From Lunularia cruciata (taxonomy: Eukaryota; Streptophyta; Marchantiopsida; Lunulariales; Lunulariaceae): 64,000 nucleotides of DNA. The notes under the pieces are model-generated. The model searched no databases, was not told the origin of the DNA, and saw only the letters and a list, made by a program, of their open reading frames with translations. The stretch is from positions 71,555,836 through 71,619,835 of the forward strand of contig OX419757.1 of NCBI GenBank assembly GCA_948567375.1, written 5' to 3'. The position numbers and the translations under genes are program-made. Positions 48,977 through 60,184 of this stretch are shown here, piece after piece; within the stretch, counting starts at the first letter, position 1, and the number at the start of each line of letters is the position of its first letter.

Positions 48977-50268
48977 CTAAACACCACCCACTAATGTAAC
49001 TCTAACCAAGATAACTACACTAGGGGAAAGGGCACCTGTAACCTGCCATCATAACACGCACTCTCACGGTTTGCAGGTCATCACTTCCTGCCTCACCGGA
49101 GAGAAACAAAGGTAGTCTGACTGGTCATCACTCTAGCCTCACCACCGAGAGCACACCAGAGCACCAACGCTCAAAAGTCAGGGCACCTCACACAAACGTG
49201 GTGCACAAACAGGAAGTAGAGAATGGAGGGGATCCAATCACAAGAAATCTAAACAAAAACCTTCCATCTCATAACACAACACGGGATTGACCTGCCACCA
49301 TTTGGCATTTGACATAAGAGCAGTTCGTATCTAAGTCCTAAGCTACCAGGATCACTAAGAATGGGATCAAACTGCCTCTCTTAGCCAAAGCTACATGTGT
49401 ATAGATAACAGTGGCGCAGTCGCTAGGACAACAAGTGAGGGTGGACCAGTTGGCTAGGGCACCAATCTAGGAACAAGAGATCTAGGGGTCAAACCCTGTT
49501 GCACACAATCTAGCAAGAAAGGCAGATTTTGCCAACCAATGGCCAAGATCTACTCTAAACTAGCTAGCCTCACGCCAGCAAGCTGGCCCTTCTAGGCCTT
49601 CGTAGCCTCTCATAGCCCACATCCCTATGCCTCGAAGCCTTGAAACTCCAAATCTGGCCAAACAGCAAAAACTCCTCCAAATCTGACGTAAACCCTAAAG
49701 ATGACTGTCCGCCAAATCCCCCGCTAACTTTCCACTCGAGCCACTTCAAAACCTCCTCCAAAATTGGCAAAACTTCTCCAAATCTGCGAAAGTCCTCCAA
49801 ACTAGCAAAACTCCTCCAAATCTGGCCAAACAGCGAAAACTCCTCCAAATCTGACGTAAAATCTGACGTAAACCCTAAAGATGGCTGTCCACCAAATCCC
49901 CCGCTAACTTTCCACTCGAGCCAACTTGACAAAATGGGTTTTTCCAAATCACAATTTCATGAGAAGAGCTTCCCAACTCCACCTTCAATTTCACTTTCTG
50001 AGCCCAACTCGCAGCAAATTGGTCCTGCCTTCACCTCTTGAGCTCAAAATCACAACACTGCTCGAAAATTGCTCCTTCTTTGCTCGAAATTTGGCCAGCG
50101 CTTCCGCACACCGTCTGCCTAACTGCCAAATTTGAATCACTTGAACGAGCTTCTGCACACTAAGGAAACACAGAACTTGAATTGAGCTACCACGATCCAC
50201 CGAGCTTGGAGATACCACCAACACTCAACGTTCTTGCACCCGATTTCCCCTTGACTTCACTTCTCTGA
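48977..50268 (-). other. 5' leader of the methyltransferase element with a 168-bp direct duplication
   Basis: Non-coding leader between the right LTR and gag. Segments starting at 49,649 and 49,817 are direct repeats 168 bases apart (both CAAATCTGGCCAAACAGC, later CCCCCGCTAACTTTCCACTC). Both strands stay open through the repeat by chance (125 and 133 codons), with no recognisable domain. Confidence 0.7.
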
Positions 50269-50720
50269 TGTAATCAGATTGCTTAACACTTTCAACTCAA
50301 CTCAACTCAGATCAGTACTTGATCTGTCACTCTATAAACTGCCAACAACTGGGCACTGATTACAGTCAAGCCACACCCACTCAAGCATAGAGAATCCAGG
50401 TGACGCTCGCCGGCCTCTGTCCACCATAGCCAGGAACTCGAAGGCTCAACATCAGAGAAGTGAACTCTCTGGAGCTCACTTTGAAACTATACCTCCCTGG
50501 ACTTGAGCTAGCACTGGAACCCTAACGGTCCCGCTGACGGCACACTCGATGGTACGAACGGTGCAAAGTGACGATGGGCTCCACCATGAAGTCAGTACCC
50601 CGAACACCAAATCAGACTGTCGGAAAGTAGTCCTTGAGAAACTACTAGAATAACTCTAACTACTATCACTGGAACTCCAGTGTCCAAGCAACTAGATGCG
50701 GAACTACAAATGGCGTGACA
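50269..50720 (-). repeat. Right (5') LTR of the methyltransferase element
   Basis: On the minus strand it starts TGTCACGCC (50,720) and ends CTGATTACA (50,269). It matches segment B of the left LTR but lacks segment A on either side. The next bases inward, TCAGAGAAGTGAAG, share only TCAGAG with the usual initiator-Met tRNA primer site, so the primer is unclear. Confidence 0.88.
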
Positions 50721-50724
50721 AAGA

Positions 50725-53339
50725 TCTCTAAACTATATGTGAAAGCTACAACAACCAAAACCACATGCTCCAAAGGGTCTAAGATGTGGGTATTGTTCAA
50801 GAAGGATGGAAAGAGATAAGATGGAAAAGTAGCTACAACCTCCCGTCCAATTGTGTAGTGGGCTATGGCAAAAAGAGGTCCTCCAAGAGGATCATCTTGG
50901 CACAAACCTTGCAAGTTGTGTGAAGTCTCTTGTAGTAGTATGATAGCAAAGGGGTCTCTATACCATAAAACAAGGCTGAATGAGAGATGGTATTGAAGCA
51001 TTAGAGATATCTACTTGAACAACCACCCAATTGGGGTGTAGATCCAAGGATGCTTTGATAACATCAATAATTATCTTGCAACCACCTAAAGTGGCTACAA
51101 AAAACTGTTGTAGAGACAAAAAGGAGGGAAAAGAGTGACACAGTTGTAGGCAAATGTAACAAGAGACTAGCTTGAGAAAGACATCTACAAAGCAATATGT
51201 TTACAAAAGGCAAAGAGAAGAGGAAAACCAAAATCTAGATTGTTTGGAGAAAAGCAATCATGTAGGTGCTTAAAAACTAATTTTGATGGCACTCATGTAG
51301 AGAAACAAGGAGAATGAAGGAAAGCATGAGCAAAGATAGACTCTCTAAGGTAAAGCTACTCATCTAGTTGATAGTTATGGAAGAAAGTGTTGAGAGAAAT
51401 TTGCAACTAGGAATTTGAGAGAGCAACAAGAATCCAAATTTGGTTATGAGTTGGAGAAAAAGTCATTCATCTGGACAAAAAAAAGCATGCATAGAAATTA
51501 TGAAAAATTTCATATGATTTGGCCAATGTTTGTTGACACCCACCATTGCACATAGAGTTACTCTTGAATTGTTGATGAAGAGCTATTAAAATCTCTTTTG
51601 ACTACCAACTCTACACACTTATATTTGGAGTACCTTATCTAGTTTTGGAAACATGTGGTGTAGATTGATCCCATATCTAAACACTAGATTGTTTGGTACC
51701 ATTGATATACGTCATCTCACTTAGTTCCACAAGTGGAAGCCATGCAAGTAGCCTTCTCATAGGTCCCATAGTCCCGAAACCTTCCTATAGGTCCCAAAGC
51801 CATGCCTATAAGAGCCATGCCTGCAAGTCTTGTAGCCATGCACATAGGTCCCATGCCTACAATCTTGCAACTCACGCAATGGAATCCCACACCCTTGTAA
51901 TACACATTTGTCTTGAATTTCAAGTGAGCATAACTTCTTTTATAGAGCTCCATTTCCCATGATCTTAGTGTTTATGAAAAGCCCTTGAGAAGATACTTCT
52001 ACCAAAATAAGGTATACATCATTTGCATATGTATTTGCAAAGATATAGTCCCAATGTGAACTATGTTTCTATTCATTCCCATAATGGAATCCAATGATTT
52101 GAAGATCTATGATTCTACTATGATTCTACATTCCCATAGAAGATCTACCTCATATTGACTCTTTAATGTTCCCATAGAAGATTTGTACCATATTGACTCT
52201 TCTACATCACATAGGATATTTTTGATGTAGAGTATTCTCATAATTAATTAAACTACCCACTTAACAGAAAGAGGGAAGCTCCTCCTCCACCAATGGATGG
52301 AGCATCTATAATGTAGATAGAGTATCTAAAGAGAAGGGTGTTGACCTAGAAGGGGCAAGTGCTTGGGCTGGATGTCTAATATCTACTATAAATATGCCTA
52401 GCCTAATATCAAGGAGCGACGGATGTGACAATGCTATGAGGGAGGGGCATGGGACTGTGGGAACTCTATAATCCTCCTAGTTGCTGCTTGTGCTCATATG
52501 GTATACTCATCTTGAAATGTTGACCAATCTCCTCTCAAGAACCTATGAATCCTAGAGGCGGTCTCATGGTGTATTGATGCACTTACACCTCCATGTGCTA
52601 GTAGGAGCAAAGTCTACAATGGGAATAGGGCTAATAAGGTCCATGAAACATGAAACATATTTCCCTTGGTCATCAACTAAAATGGCTCACAATAATATGG
52701 AGAGTGTGGAGCCCACTAGCTATCATAGTGGCACAAGGATCTTAGTGTACATACAAGGTCTAGATAACTCCATAAAGAAGGCCTAAATAGGATCTAGAGA
52801 GTGTAACCAAGAGTAACACTCCAACAAACTACATACTCTTGTATATTGGAGCTTGAAGAGTGGAGACTAACACACAAAGGGGGTCTAGAGGAGGATGTGA
52901 AGTGGTTGTTTTTACCTCCATCTGCAAGCATCTAACATGTTCTCAATGATGTGTTAGTCCAATACCTATCCATGAGCAATGTGGGCATGATATATTAGTC
53001 TAATACCTACCCATGGGTAATGTGGGCAAGATTGAGTAGGATGAAAGTGGGGTGTAGGGACTTGCTAAGGGCATTGAGGAAGGGATCTAATAATAGAGGA
53101 GTGTTTAGAGAACCAAGGAGAGTGATCTCATGTTGCAATGGTGGAAGAAATATGGAGCTAAAAGGAGGAGGAATCTAATACTATACAAATTATGGGTCTG
53201 TAGTGGTAGGAGGAGGGATTGTGGTAGGTAGAGGAGGCTCTTTTATGGAGTCTTCCATAGAAGAATCAACCAATGTAGGTTCCTTTGAGTAGAGTGGAGG
53301 TTGTGGTAAGGAACCAAAGTCAAACCCATCAAGAACTTG
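50725..53339. other. Transposon-derived or intergenic sequence, no gene recognised
   Basis: Continuation of the sequence left of 40,738. Only short frames are present. The GCCATGC/GTCCC-type short repeats around 51,750-51,860 give a spurious His/Ser-rich frame. No domain, RNA gene or LTR was recognised. Confidence 0.4.
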
Positions 53340-53834
53340 TGTAACAATATGGAGTTTACCAATGAGTTAGTCAAGACTAAAGAAATAGCAAATATGCCAA
53401 ATTACCCAAGAATTATAAGAATATTTTAGAAGCATCTAGGAAACTACTTGGTACCTTCCAAGTATTGGGTAATGTGCATGCCCAATGGTGACTTCTAGGA
53501 GGAAGCTTCTTGGCTAACTTAGCTTGCATGCCAAGTAGATGGCTTCTAGAAGATAGCTTCTTGAGAATCTTCCTAGCTAGCTTAGCTTGCACGACAAGAG
53601 ATGGCTTTTAGAAGGAAGCTTCTTGAGAAGCTTCTCCGTAACCTTTGCTTGCATTCTAAGACTGTAGCTTTTAGAAAGCTTCTTGACAAGTTTCTCAAGA
53701 GCCTTGTATGCTTCCCTATAAATACCAAAGCCTAAGCTCATGCTAGGCATTTAGAGTTTCCCTCATTCAAGAGTCCTAATCTGATTGTTCACTTTGATCT
53801 TCCATTCTCCTATTTCTCTCTTTGGTCTTTTACA
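53340..53834 (+). repeat. 5' LTR of a plus-strand element of the B/C family
   Basis: Runs from TGTAACAATATGGAG to GGTCTTTTACA, the family's termini, with a TATA box (CTATAAATA near 53,715). It is followed by TTAGTATCAAAG, close to the initiator-Met tRNA primer site. The flank before it (ACTTG) is not repeated after the next LTR copy, so the element end is not confirmed. Confidence 0.8.
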
Positions 53835-54350
53835 TTAGTATCAAAGAAAAAATGAGATGGATAAAATTTATGGACCACCAATCTATTTTTGCCAAACCAT
53901 TGAGATTTTTCTATCCATGTATTACACAAGCATCATTTCACATAGTCTTTCATCTCACGCTTTGGGTAGAATTTTTGGATGCAATCACTTTGTCTAATGA
54001 ACCCTTGGTACTTCCAATTGTAACTTATGGAAAGAATGGTGGACATGTTGCATCTACATGTTAACTTAGATAAATTATAGGTTGTTTGATATAGTAGTAG
54101 CTATGGCAGCAATGCCCAAAGTTATCATTGCCATGTAGTAACAAATCAAGCACCTTACTCAATGGTTGGAAGAATGAGATCATCAACCACAATAACATGT
54201 AGAGAGAACACTATTTTGAGAAGGAGAAGAGTGAATATGATTTATGAAGCCCCAAGGTATTTGAAGGCAAGCACCTCTTTGGCATAGTGGAAAATTTTAT
54301 GTTTGATTGTGAACAAGATTGTGAATTCAAGATTTTAGCCTACAATATTG
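53835..54350 (+). pseudogene. Truncated leader and gag start after the first LTR
   Basis: This stretch repeats, with divergence, the sequence following the second LTR copy (TTTATGGACCACCAA, later TTTGAAGGCAAG and TTTGATTGTGA). It ends abruptly where the partial LTR begins, so gag is cut off after its first part. A partial duplication or nested insertion is likely. Confidence 0.6.
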
Positions 54351-54696
54351 TAAAAGTATCTATGAAGCTTCTTGGGAAGCTTCACGGCTAGCTTAGCTTG
54401 CATCCCAAGTAGGTAGCTTCTAGAAAGAAGCTTTTAGTAGCTCCAACTAGCTTAGTTTGCACACCAAGTAAACAACTTCTAGAAGGAAATGTCTTGAGAA
54501 GGTTCTTGATTAACTTGGCTTGCACTCCAAGAAAGTGGCTCAAGGAACCTTCTTGAGAATCTTCTCAATGCCTTCTATTCTCCTTATAAATACCAAAGCC
54601 AAAGATCATGCTAGGCATTTGGAGTTTTCCTCATTCAAGTGTCCCAATGTGATCTTATATTCTCCTATTTCTCTCCTTGGTCTTGTGTCCTTTACA
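54351..54696 (+). repeat. Partial LTR of element B
   Basis: Begins inside the LTR (GTATCTATGAAGC corresponds to the middle of the full copies), so the first part is missing. It keeps the GAAGCTTC-rich region, the TATA box (TTATAAATA near 54,585) and the end (CTTTACA). It is followed by TTGATAGTAGAGC, a worn initiator-Met primer site. Confidence 0.75.
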
Positions 54697-55860
54697 TTGA
54701 TAGTAGAGCAAGAATGGGATGGATGGAATTTATGGACCACCAAATCTCTTTCTGCCAAACCATTGGGATTTTTATGTCCAAGTACTACCTAAGTATCATT
54801 TCACACAGTTCATCATCTCACACATTGGGTAGGATTTATTGAATACAATCACCTTATCTGAGGAACCCTTGGTACTTCAAGTTATAACTTATGGAGAACA
54901 ATGGACATGTTGCATCTATGTGTTAATAAATTAGATAAATCATGGGTGGTGTGATTAAGTAGTAACTATGGTAGCAATGACCAAAGTTATCATTGCTATG
55001 TAGCAAAAAATTGAGCACTTTACTTGATTGTTGGATGAATAAGATCATCGATGACACAAGCACATAGAGAGAGTACCAGTTCAAGAAGGAGAAGACCAAA
55101 TCCAATTTCCAAAACCTAAGGTTTTTGAAGGCAAGAATCTCCCAAGTGCAATGGAGAATTTTGTGTTTGATTGTGAAGATTTTCTTGAAGCTACCAACCT
55201 TTAAGATGAACGGAAATAGATTCTCTTGGATTCTAGTCAATTGGATAGGTAACAAAGTTATGGTGGAGATTCCAAGTGGAGTGAGCTAAATGGGAAATTA
55301 TTGCACCAATCTTGACATGGGCAAAATTCAAGAGTGCAATAATTGGTTGATTCCAAACTATAAATGCCACATGAGTTGCATAAGATAGGTTGGTAGAGTT
55401 TGAAGCAAGTTGGTTCTATAAGAAGTTACATCACACAATTCCAAAACACTTTCATGCAAATTCTATCTAGATATATTAGAAGGTGAAGCTCTAGATCAAT
55501 TTATGAGAGTCTTGAAGTCACAAACCAAATTAGAGGTAACTATGCAAGAGCCACAACACTTGGAGGAAGCCATGCGGTTGGCCAAACGCGTTGATTCCTT
55601 AATTGCAACAACTTGGTCTCAACCTCAACCTCCACAAAACCTACCAATACACTATGCATGGGTGGAGAAGCCGGCACCAATTGAGATTGATTTATTCAAT
55701 AAAGACCACTTGGCATTGTAGACAGAGAAAAACTGTGACAAAAATGGTGATTGTTTCTATTGTCGCCAATTGGACATTATATTGTTGAATATCTGCTCAA
55801 GAGTGGGCAACCTTGGCAAGTAGCACAGATGGAGTTTGTGGAGCAAAATGATTAGGGAAA
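54697..55860 (+). pseudogene. gag of element B
   Basis: Fragmented gag in several frames. A capsid-like segment (about 55,503-55,721) is followed by a wrecked zinc knuckle (CFYCRQ near 55,750, in which the His and last Cys expected from element C are lost). Many stops. Strand and order agree with the pol downstream. Confidence 0.65.
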
Positions 55861-55869
55861 CAAGGAATC

Positions 55870-58005
55870 CTAGTAGGAGATTTTGAGTCACCTATTGGAA
55901 ACTTGATTAGTTCCAATGGGATTGAAGGCTCAACCTATGCAAGTTTGCTTCACTTGCAAGGTATGATATTTGATTGTGATTGTAGGATTTTGGTTGATTC
56001 TAGAAGTTCAAAAAATTGTTTGTCTATGCAATTAGCAAAGGAATTACGTATTCCTATCAAGCTAGTAATTGGAAGTAGATTGATGATGGCGGATGGTAGA
56101 AAGGGACTTTTATTCTATACCTTGCATCCTATTACCTTCAAGATTGGGAAGGAGTATTTGGAGTGTATGAAATTTGTAATAGTGCCTCTATACTTTGATG
56201 TCATTCTAGGTCTACCTTGGCTTGAACATCATAAGGTTCAATTTGATTGGAACCGACAACAAATTCAAGTACAACATCAAGGTCGGAATTTCTTATTATG
56301 TTATCCGTCATCTTAGAGTAAGACACCTAAGAATAGTTAGTCCCAAGATGAGAAGTTTGTTAGGAAAGTAGCCATAGAGCAAGCTTTGAAGGAGGATGAG
56401 TTCTAAGATGAGAATTTTGTTAGGAAAGCAACTAGAGAGTAAGCTTTGGAGGGAGATGAGTCCGTAGATGGGAATTTTATTAGTGAAGCAACTATAGAGC
56501 AAGCTTTGGAGGAATATAAATCTATTTTTGTTGTATAGATCAAGCCGATTGCACAAGGAGAATCTAATGAGGGTCAAGAGCCTCATCAAGCAATGGTTGA
56601 TCAAATAGTTCAGAAGTTTGCGAACGTGTTCCTAGATGATCTACCAAAGGGATTATCTTCCAATTGTGGTATGCCCTTCAAGATTGAGTTATTCAGAGGG
56701 AGTACTCTAATGAGTAGACCAATCTATGGACTCTCACCAAAGGAGTTGGAGGAGTTGCAAACAACGCTTATAGAGTTGTTGGAGAAGGATTTCATACAAC
56801 ATAATACATCTCCTTGGAAAACACCAATACTATTCATTCCAAAGAAGGATGGAGGACTTCATTTTTGTATTGATTACCGTATGCTCAATAAACAAATGGT
56901 GAAGAATGCATGTCCCTTACCTCAAATTGATGACTTGCTTGATCAATTGAGTGGAGCACAGTACTTCTCTAAATTGGGTCTTTGTAATAGCTATTGGAAA
57001 ATCACCATAGATAGGGTGGATGTACAAAAGACTGCCTTTTGCACAAGGTATGAGCATTTTGAATAGAGAGTTTTACCTTTTGGACTCACTAATGCTCCAA
57101 TAGTCTTCATAGATCATACCTTGGATAGATGATGGATAGACTATTGGGTTGGTACGTGATGGTGTTTTTGGATGATATCTTAATCTATAACAAGATAGAG
57201 GTAAAACATGTGAATCACATGCAAGAAGTCAGATGACTATAACAATAGAAATTCCACTACAAGAGGTCAAAGTGTGCCTTTTGGTAGAAGGAAGTTACCT
57301 TCTTGGGTCACAAAATCTCATTAGAAGGAATCAAGATGGAAGAGGAGAAAATCAAGGCTATTATTGATTGGCCTACTCCAAAGGATACTATAGAAGTATG
57401 GGCATTTAATGGATTGGCTAGTTTTTACCAATGGTTCATCCAATATTATGCCCACATGGCCGCACCATTGACCAACCTCTTGGAGAAGAACTCGAGCTTT
57501 CAATGGACCATCAAGCACAAATAAGCATTCCAAAAGTTGAAACATATGGTGTCTCCAAGACCCATTCTTTAACCATATGACCCTCAACTACCTTTTGTGG
57601 TTGATTAGGATGCTTCTAACTTTGCCATTGGATCTATATTACAACAAGAATTCCTAGTTGGATTACATCACATTGTCTTTGTGTCTTGCCGACTAAAAAC
57701 CGCAGAAAGGAATTACTATGCTTGAGGTCAAGAACAACTAGCAATGGTATATGCCATCAAGATATGGATACATTATCTCTTGGGGAAATAGGTGGTCATG
57801 AAAATTGATCACAAGCCATTGTTGTAGACATTACACTTGGAACACGTGAAGAGTCAATATCATATAAGGATGAAAGGAACAACTATAATTGTTTGACATC
57901 AAATTGGAGTACAAACTTGGTTGGTTCCATGTCATCCTTGATGCCCTATCACAATGACATGATTTGAAATCTCTTCCTCTCATCATGGTAGAAATTATAA
58001 AAATA
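55870..58005 (+). pseudogene. Protease, reverse transcriptase and RNase H of element B
   Basis: Protease at 55,903-56,316 carries DSR where element C has the active DSG. Reverse transcriptase starts in the frame at 56,593-57,066 ([34 protein letters not shown]) and continues in broken frames with FLDDILIYN near 57,170. RNase H follows in pieces (about 57,400-57,960, including VVMKIDHKPLL). Many stops and frame changes. Same family as element C, in opposite orientation. Confidence 0.85.
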
Positions 58006-59758
58006 TCAATTGACTCCAAAGTCCAAATTGAGTTTAAGACAACTTTACAACAAGATCTCTTCTTTCAGATGGTACAAGGTCATGGTACAAGGTCATCTTG
58101 TAGGATGTGATAAGGATTACAACACCTTCTCCTACAAGGAAGGCCTTCTATTCCATGAGGACCAAATCTATGTTCCAGCCAAGGATGATCTCAGACTGTG
58201 TGCCTTCCAAGAAGCTCATGACCTACTAATTGTTGGTCACATGGGTGTGGACAAGACCTTGGATACCTTCCAACACAAATGGTGGTGGCCCAACATGACA
58301 TGAGATGTAAAGAGTTTGTCCAATCATGTGAGAGTTGCTAATGCAACAAGGCCAGCAACCAAAAACTAAGTGGACTCCTTCAACCATTCTCCATTCCATA
58401 TGCTTAGTGGGAACATGTGAGCTTGGATCTCATCATGTCCTTGCCCAAGATGAAGCAAGATCACATAGCAATCATGGTATTTGTAGATAAGCTTAGTAAG
58501 CAAATGCATTTGGTGCTATACTTTGATACCATGGATGCTCCATGTAAAAGACCGAAACCGAGGAGAAAAATAGGAGAATAGAAATTCACATTGAGACACT
58601 TGAATGAGGGAAAACTCCGAATGCCTAGCATGAGCTTCGGCCTTGGTATTTATAGGTAGCATACAAGACCCTTGAAGCTTCTCAAGAAGCTTCCTTGAGC
58701 CACTTTCTTGGAGTGCAAGCCAAGTTAACTAGGAAGCTTCTGAAGAAGTTTCCTTCTAGAAGCCGCCTACTTGGCGTGCAAGCTAAGCTAGTTAGAAGCT
58801 TCTAGAAGCTACTTGCTTAGGGTGCAAGTTAACTAGTTGGGAAGCTTCCTAAGAAGCTTCTTAGATGCTTCTAGAATATTCTAGGCTATTTTGTCTTATT
58901 CTCTACTTCGTAAGCCCGACTAACTTCGTCACTAAATTCCATATTGTTACACTCCAACATTGGCATACATCTACTTTAACACTATCCTTAAGCATCATGG
59001 GATGCCATTTGTACTCATCTCGAATATTGATCCTTGATTCATTAGAAAGTTTTGGCAAACACTCTTCCAGATACTTGGCACCAAGCTTACTTTGTCCATG
59101 GCCTATCATCCTTAAACTGATGGAAAAACTGAATGTGTTAATCACACCTTGGAGGATATGCTTTGTGCCTTTGTTAACATTCACTGTACCAATTGGAATG
59201 AATGTCTTGCAGTTGTGGAATTTATATACAATAATTCCAAATATGCAAGCACCAGATTCTCTCCTTTCTTCCTCAATTTTGGCCAAGATCTACTTGTCCT
59301 AGATCTCTTCTTGCTCCTTCTCCATCTCATGTCCCCCATACTTCCACCTTCTTGACCACCATATCCCAATCCCTCCAACAAGCCAAATCTCATCTCCTTG
59401 TTGCTCAAAATCATCAAAAATAACATACAGACCACCATCATTGTGATCTCACATTCAACTTGGTGATAAGGTCATGCTCTCATCTAGTAACCTACCCCTT
59501 CTACTTGATACCCAAGTCCATAAACTTACTCCTAATTGGATAGGACCGTTTGATGTCACCCAAATCATTTCTCTTGTTGCTTATCAACTTACCTTACCTT
59601 TTCATTTGCACATCTACCCTATCTTTCATATTTCCAAGTTGAAACCCTTTGTTCCTAATCCATCTTCTTTTTCCTCTTGTGTCCAACTTCCTCCTCCTCT
59701 CATCCCTATCAATGATCATGAATATTATGAAGTTGATCAGATCCTTGTGCATCACCAT
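58006..59758 (+). pseudogene. Integrase and part of the chromodomain of element B
   Basis: The HH part (HDLLIVGHMGVDKTLDTF) lies in 58,010-58,303. The core is broken by frame changes and by a solo LTR (58,543-58,951). It resumes with KHHGMPFVLI near 58,995. The C-terminal part (59,474-59,758) carries the SSSNLPLLLDTQVHKL and HISKLKPFV segments and the start of the chromodomain (YYEVDQIL), then stops where element C is inserted. Confidence 0.85.
58543..58951 (-). mobile_element. Solo LTR inside the element B integrase
   Basis: On the minus strand it runs from TGTAACAATATGGAA to GGTCTTTTACA. Exact 5-bp target duplication CTCCA at 58,538-58,542 and 58,952-58,956. The integrase reading resumes directly after it. 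Contains a TATA box (CTATAAATA on the minus strand) and three-unit heat-shock elements at 58,795-58,807 and 58,869-58,881. Confidence 0.95.
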
Positions 59759-60184
59759 TGTAAAAGACCAAAACCGAGGAGAGAAATAGGAGAATGGAAA
59801 TTCACATTGGGACACTTGAATGAGGGAAAACTCCGAATGCCTAGCATGAGCTTTGGCTTTGGTATTTGTAGGTAGCATACAAGGCCCTTGAGAAGCTTCT
59901 CAAGAAGCTTCCTCAAGCCACTTTCTTAGAGTGCAAGCCAAGTTAACTAGGAAGCTTCTCAAGAAGCTTCCTTCTAGAAGCCGCCTACTTGGCGTGCAAG
60001 CTAAGCTAGTTGGAGGCTTCTAGAAGCTTCCTTCTAAAAGCTACTTACTTAAGGTCCAAGCTAAGCTAACCAGGAAGCTTCCCAAGAAGCTTCCTAGATA
60101 CTTCCGGAATATTCTAGGCTAATTTGTCTTATGTGCTACTTCGTGAGCCTGACTGACTTTGTCACTAAACTCCATATTGTTACA
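59759..60184 (-). repeat. 3' LTR of element C
   Basis: 426 bases, minus strand TGTAACAATATGGAG ... GGTCTTTTACA. Carries repeated GAAGCTTC blocks. Two perfect three-unit heat-shock elements are at 60,018-60,030 and 60,102-60,114. The TATA position is worn (CTACAAATA). Confidence 0.93.

Larger units (their letters stand above)
40743..50720 (-). mobile_element. Ty3/gypsy retrotransposon encoding a C5 DNA methyltransferase and a PHD finger
   Basis: A complete, decayed LTR retrotransposon of about 10 kb on the minus strand. Both outer ends are next to AAGA (40,739-40,742 and 50,721-50,724; a fifth base, T, is shared if the left end is set one base in), a target duplication. Order on the minus strand: right LTR, 1.3-kb leader, gag with zinc knuckles, aspartic protease, cytosine-5 DNA methyltransferase, reverse transcriptase/RNase H, integrase, PHD finger, polypurine tract, left LTR. 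Protease, methyltransferase and reverse transcriptase share one frame, as for a single pol polyprotein. Many in-frame stops and several one-base frame changes show it is dead. The two LTR copies of 450 bases differ at about 17 positions, so insertion is not recent. The LTR layout is unusual (see the repeat entries). Confidence 0.93.

Noticed and set aside
51693..51962. His/Ser-rich 89-codon frame
   Set aside because: Generated by short GCCATGC/GTCCC direct repeats; no domain.
59149..59441. Opposite-strand frames over element B and C coding regions
   Set aside because: They are antisense shadows of integrase with no domain of their own.
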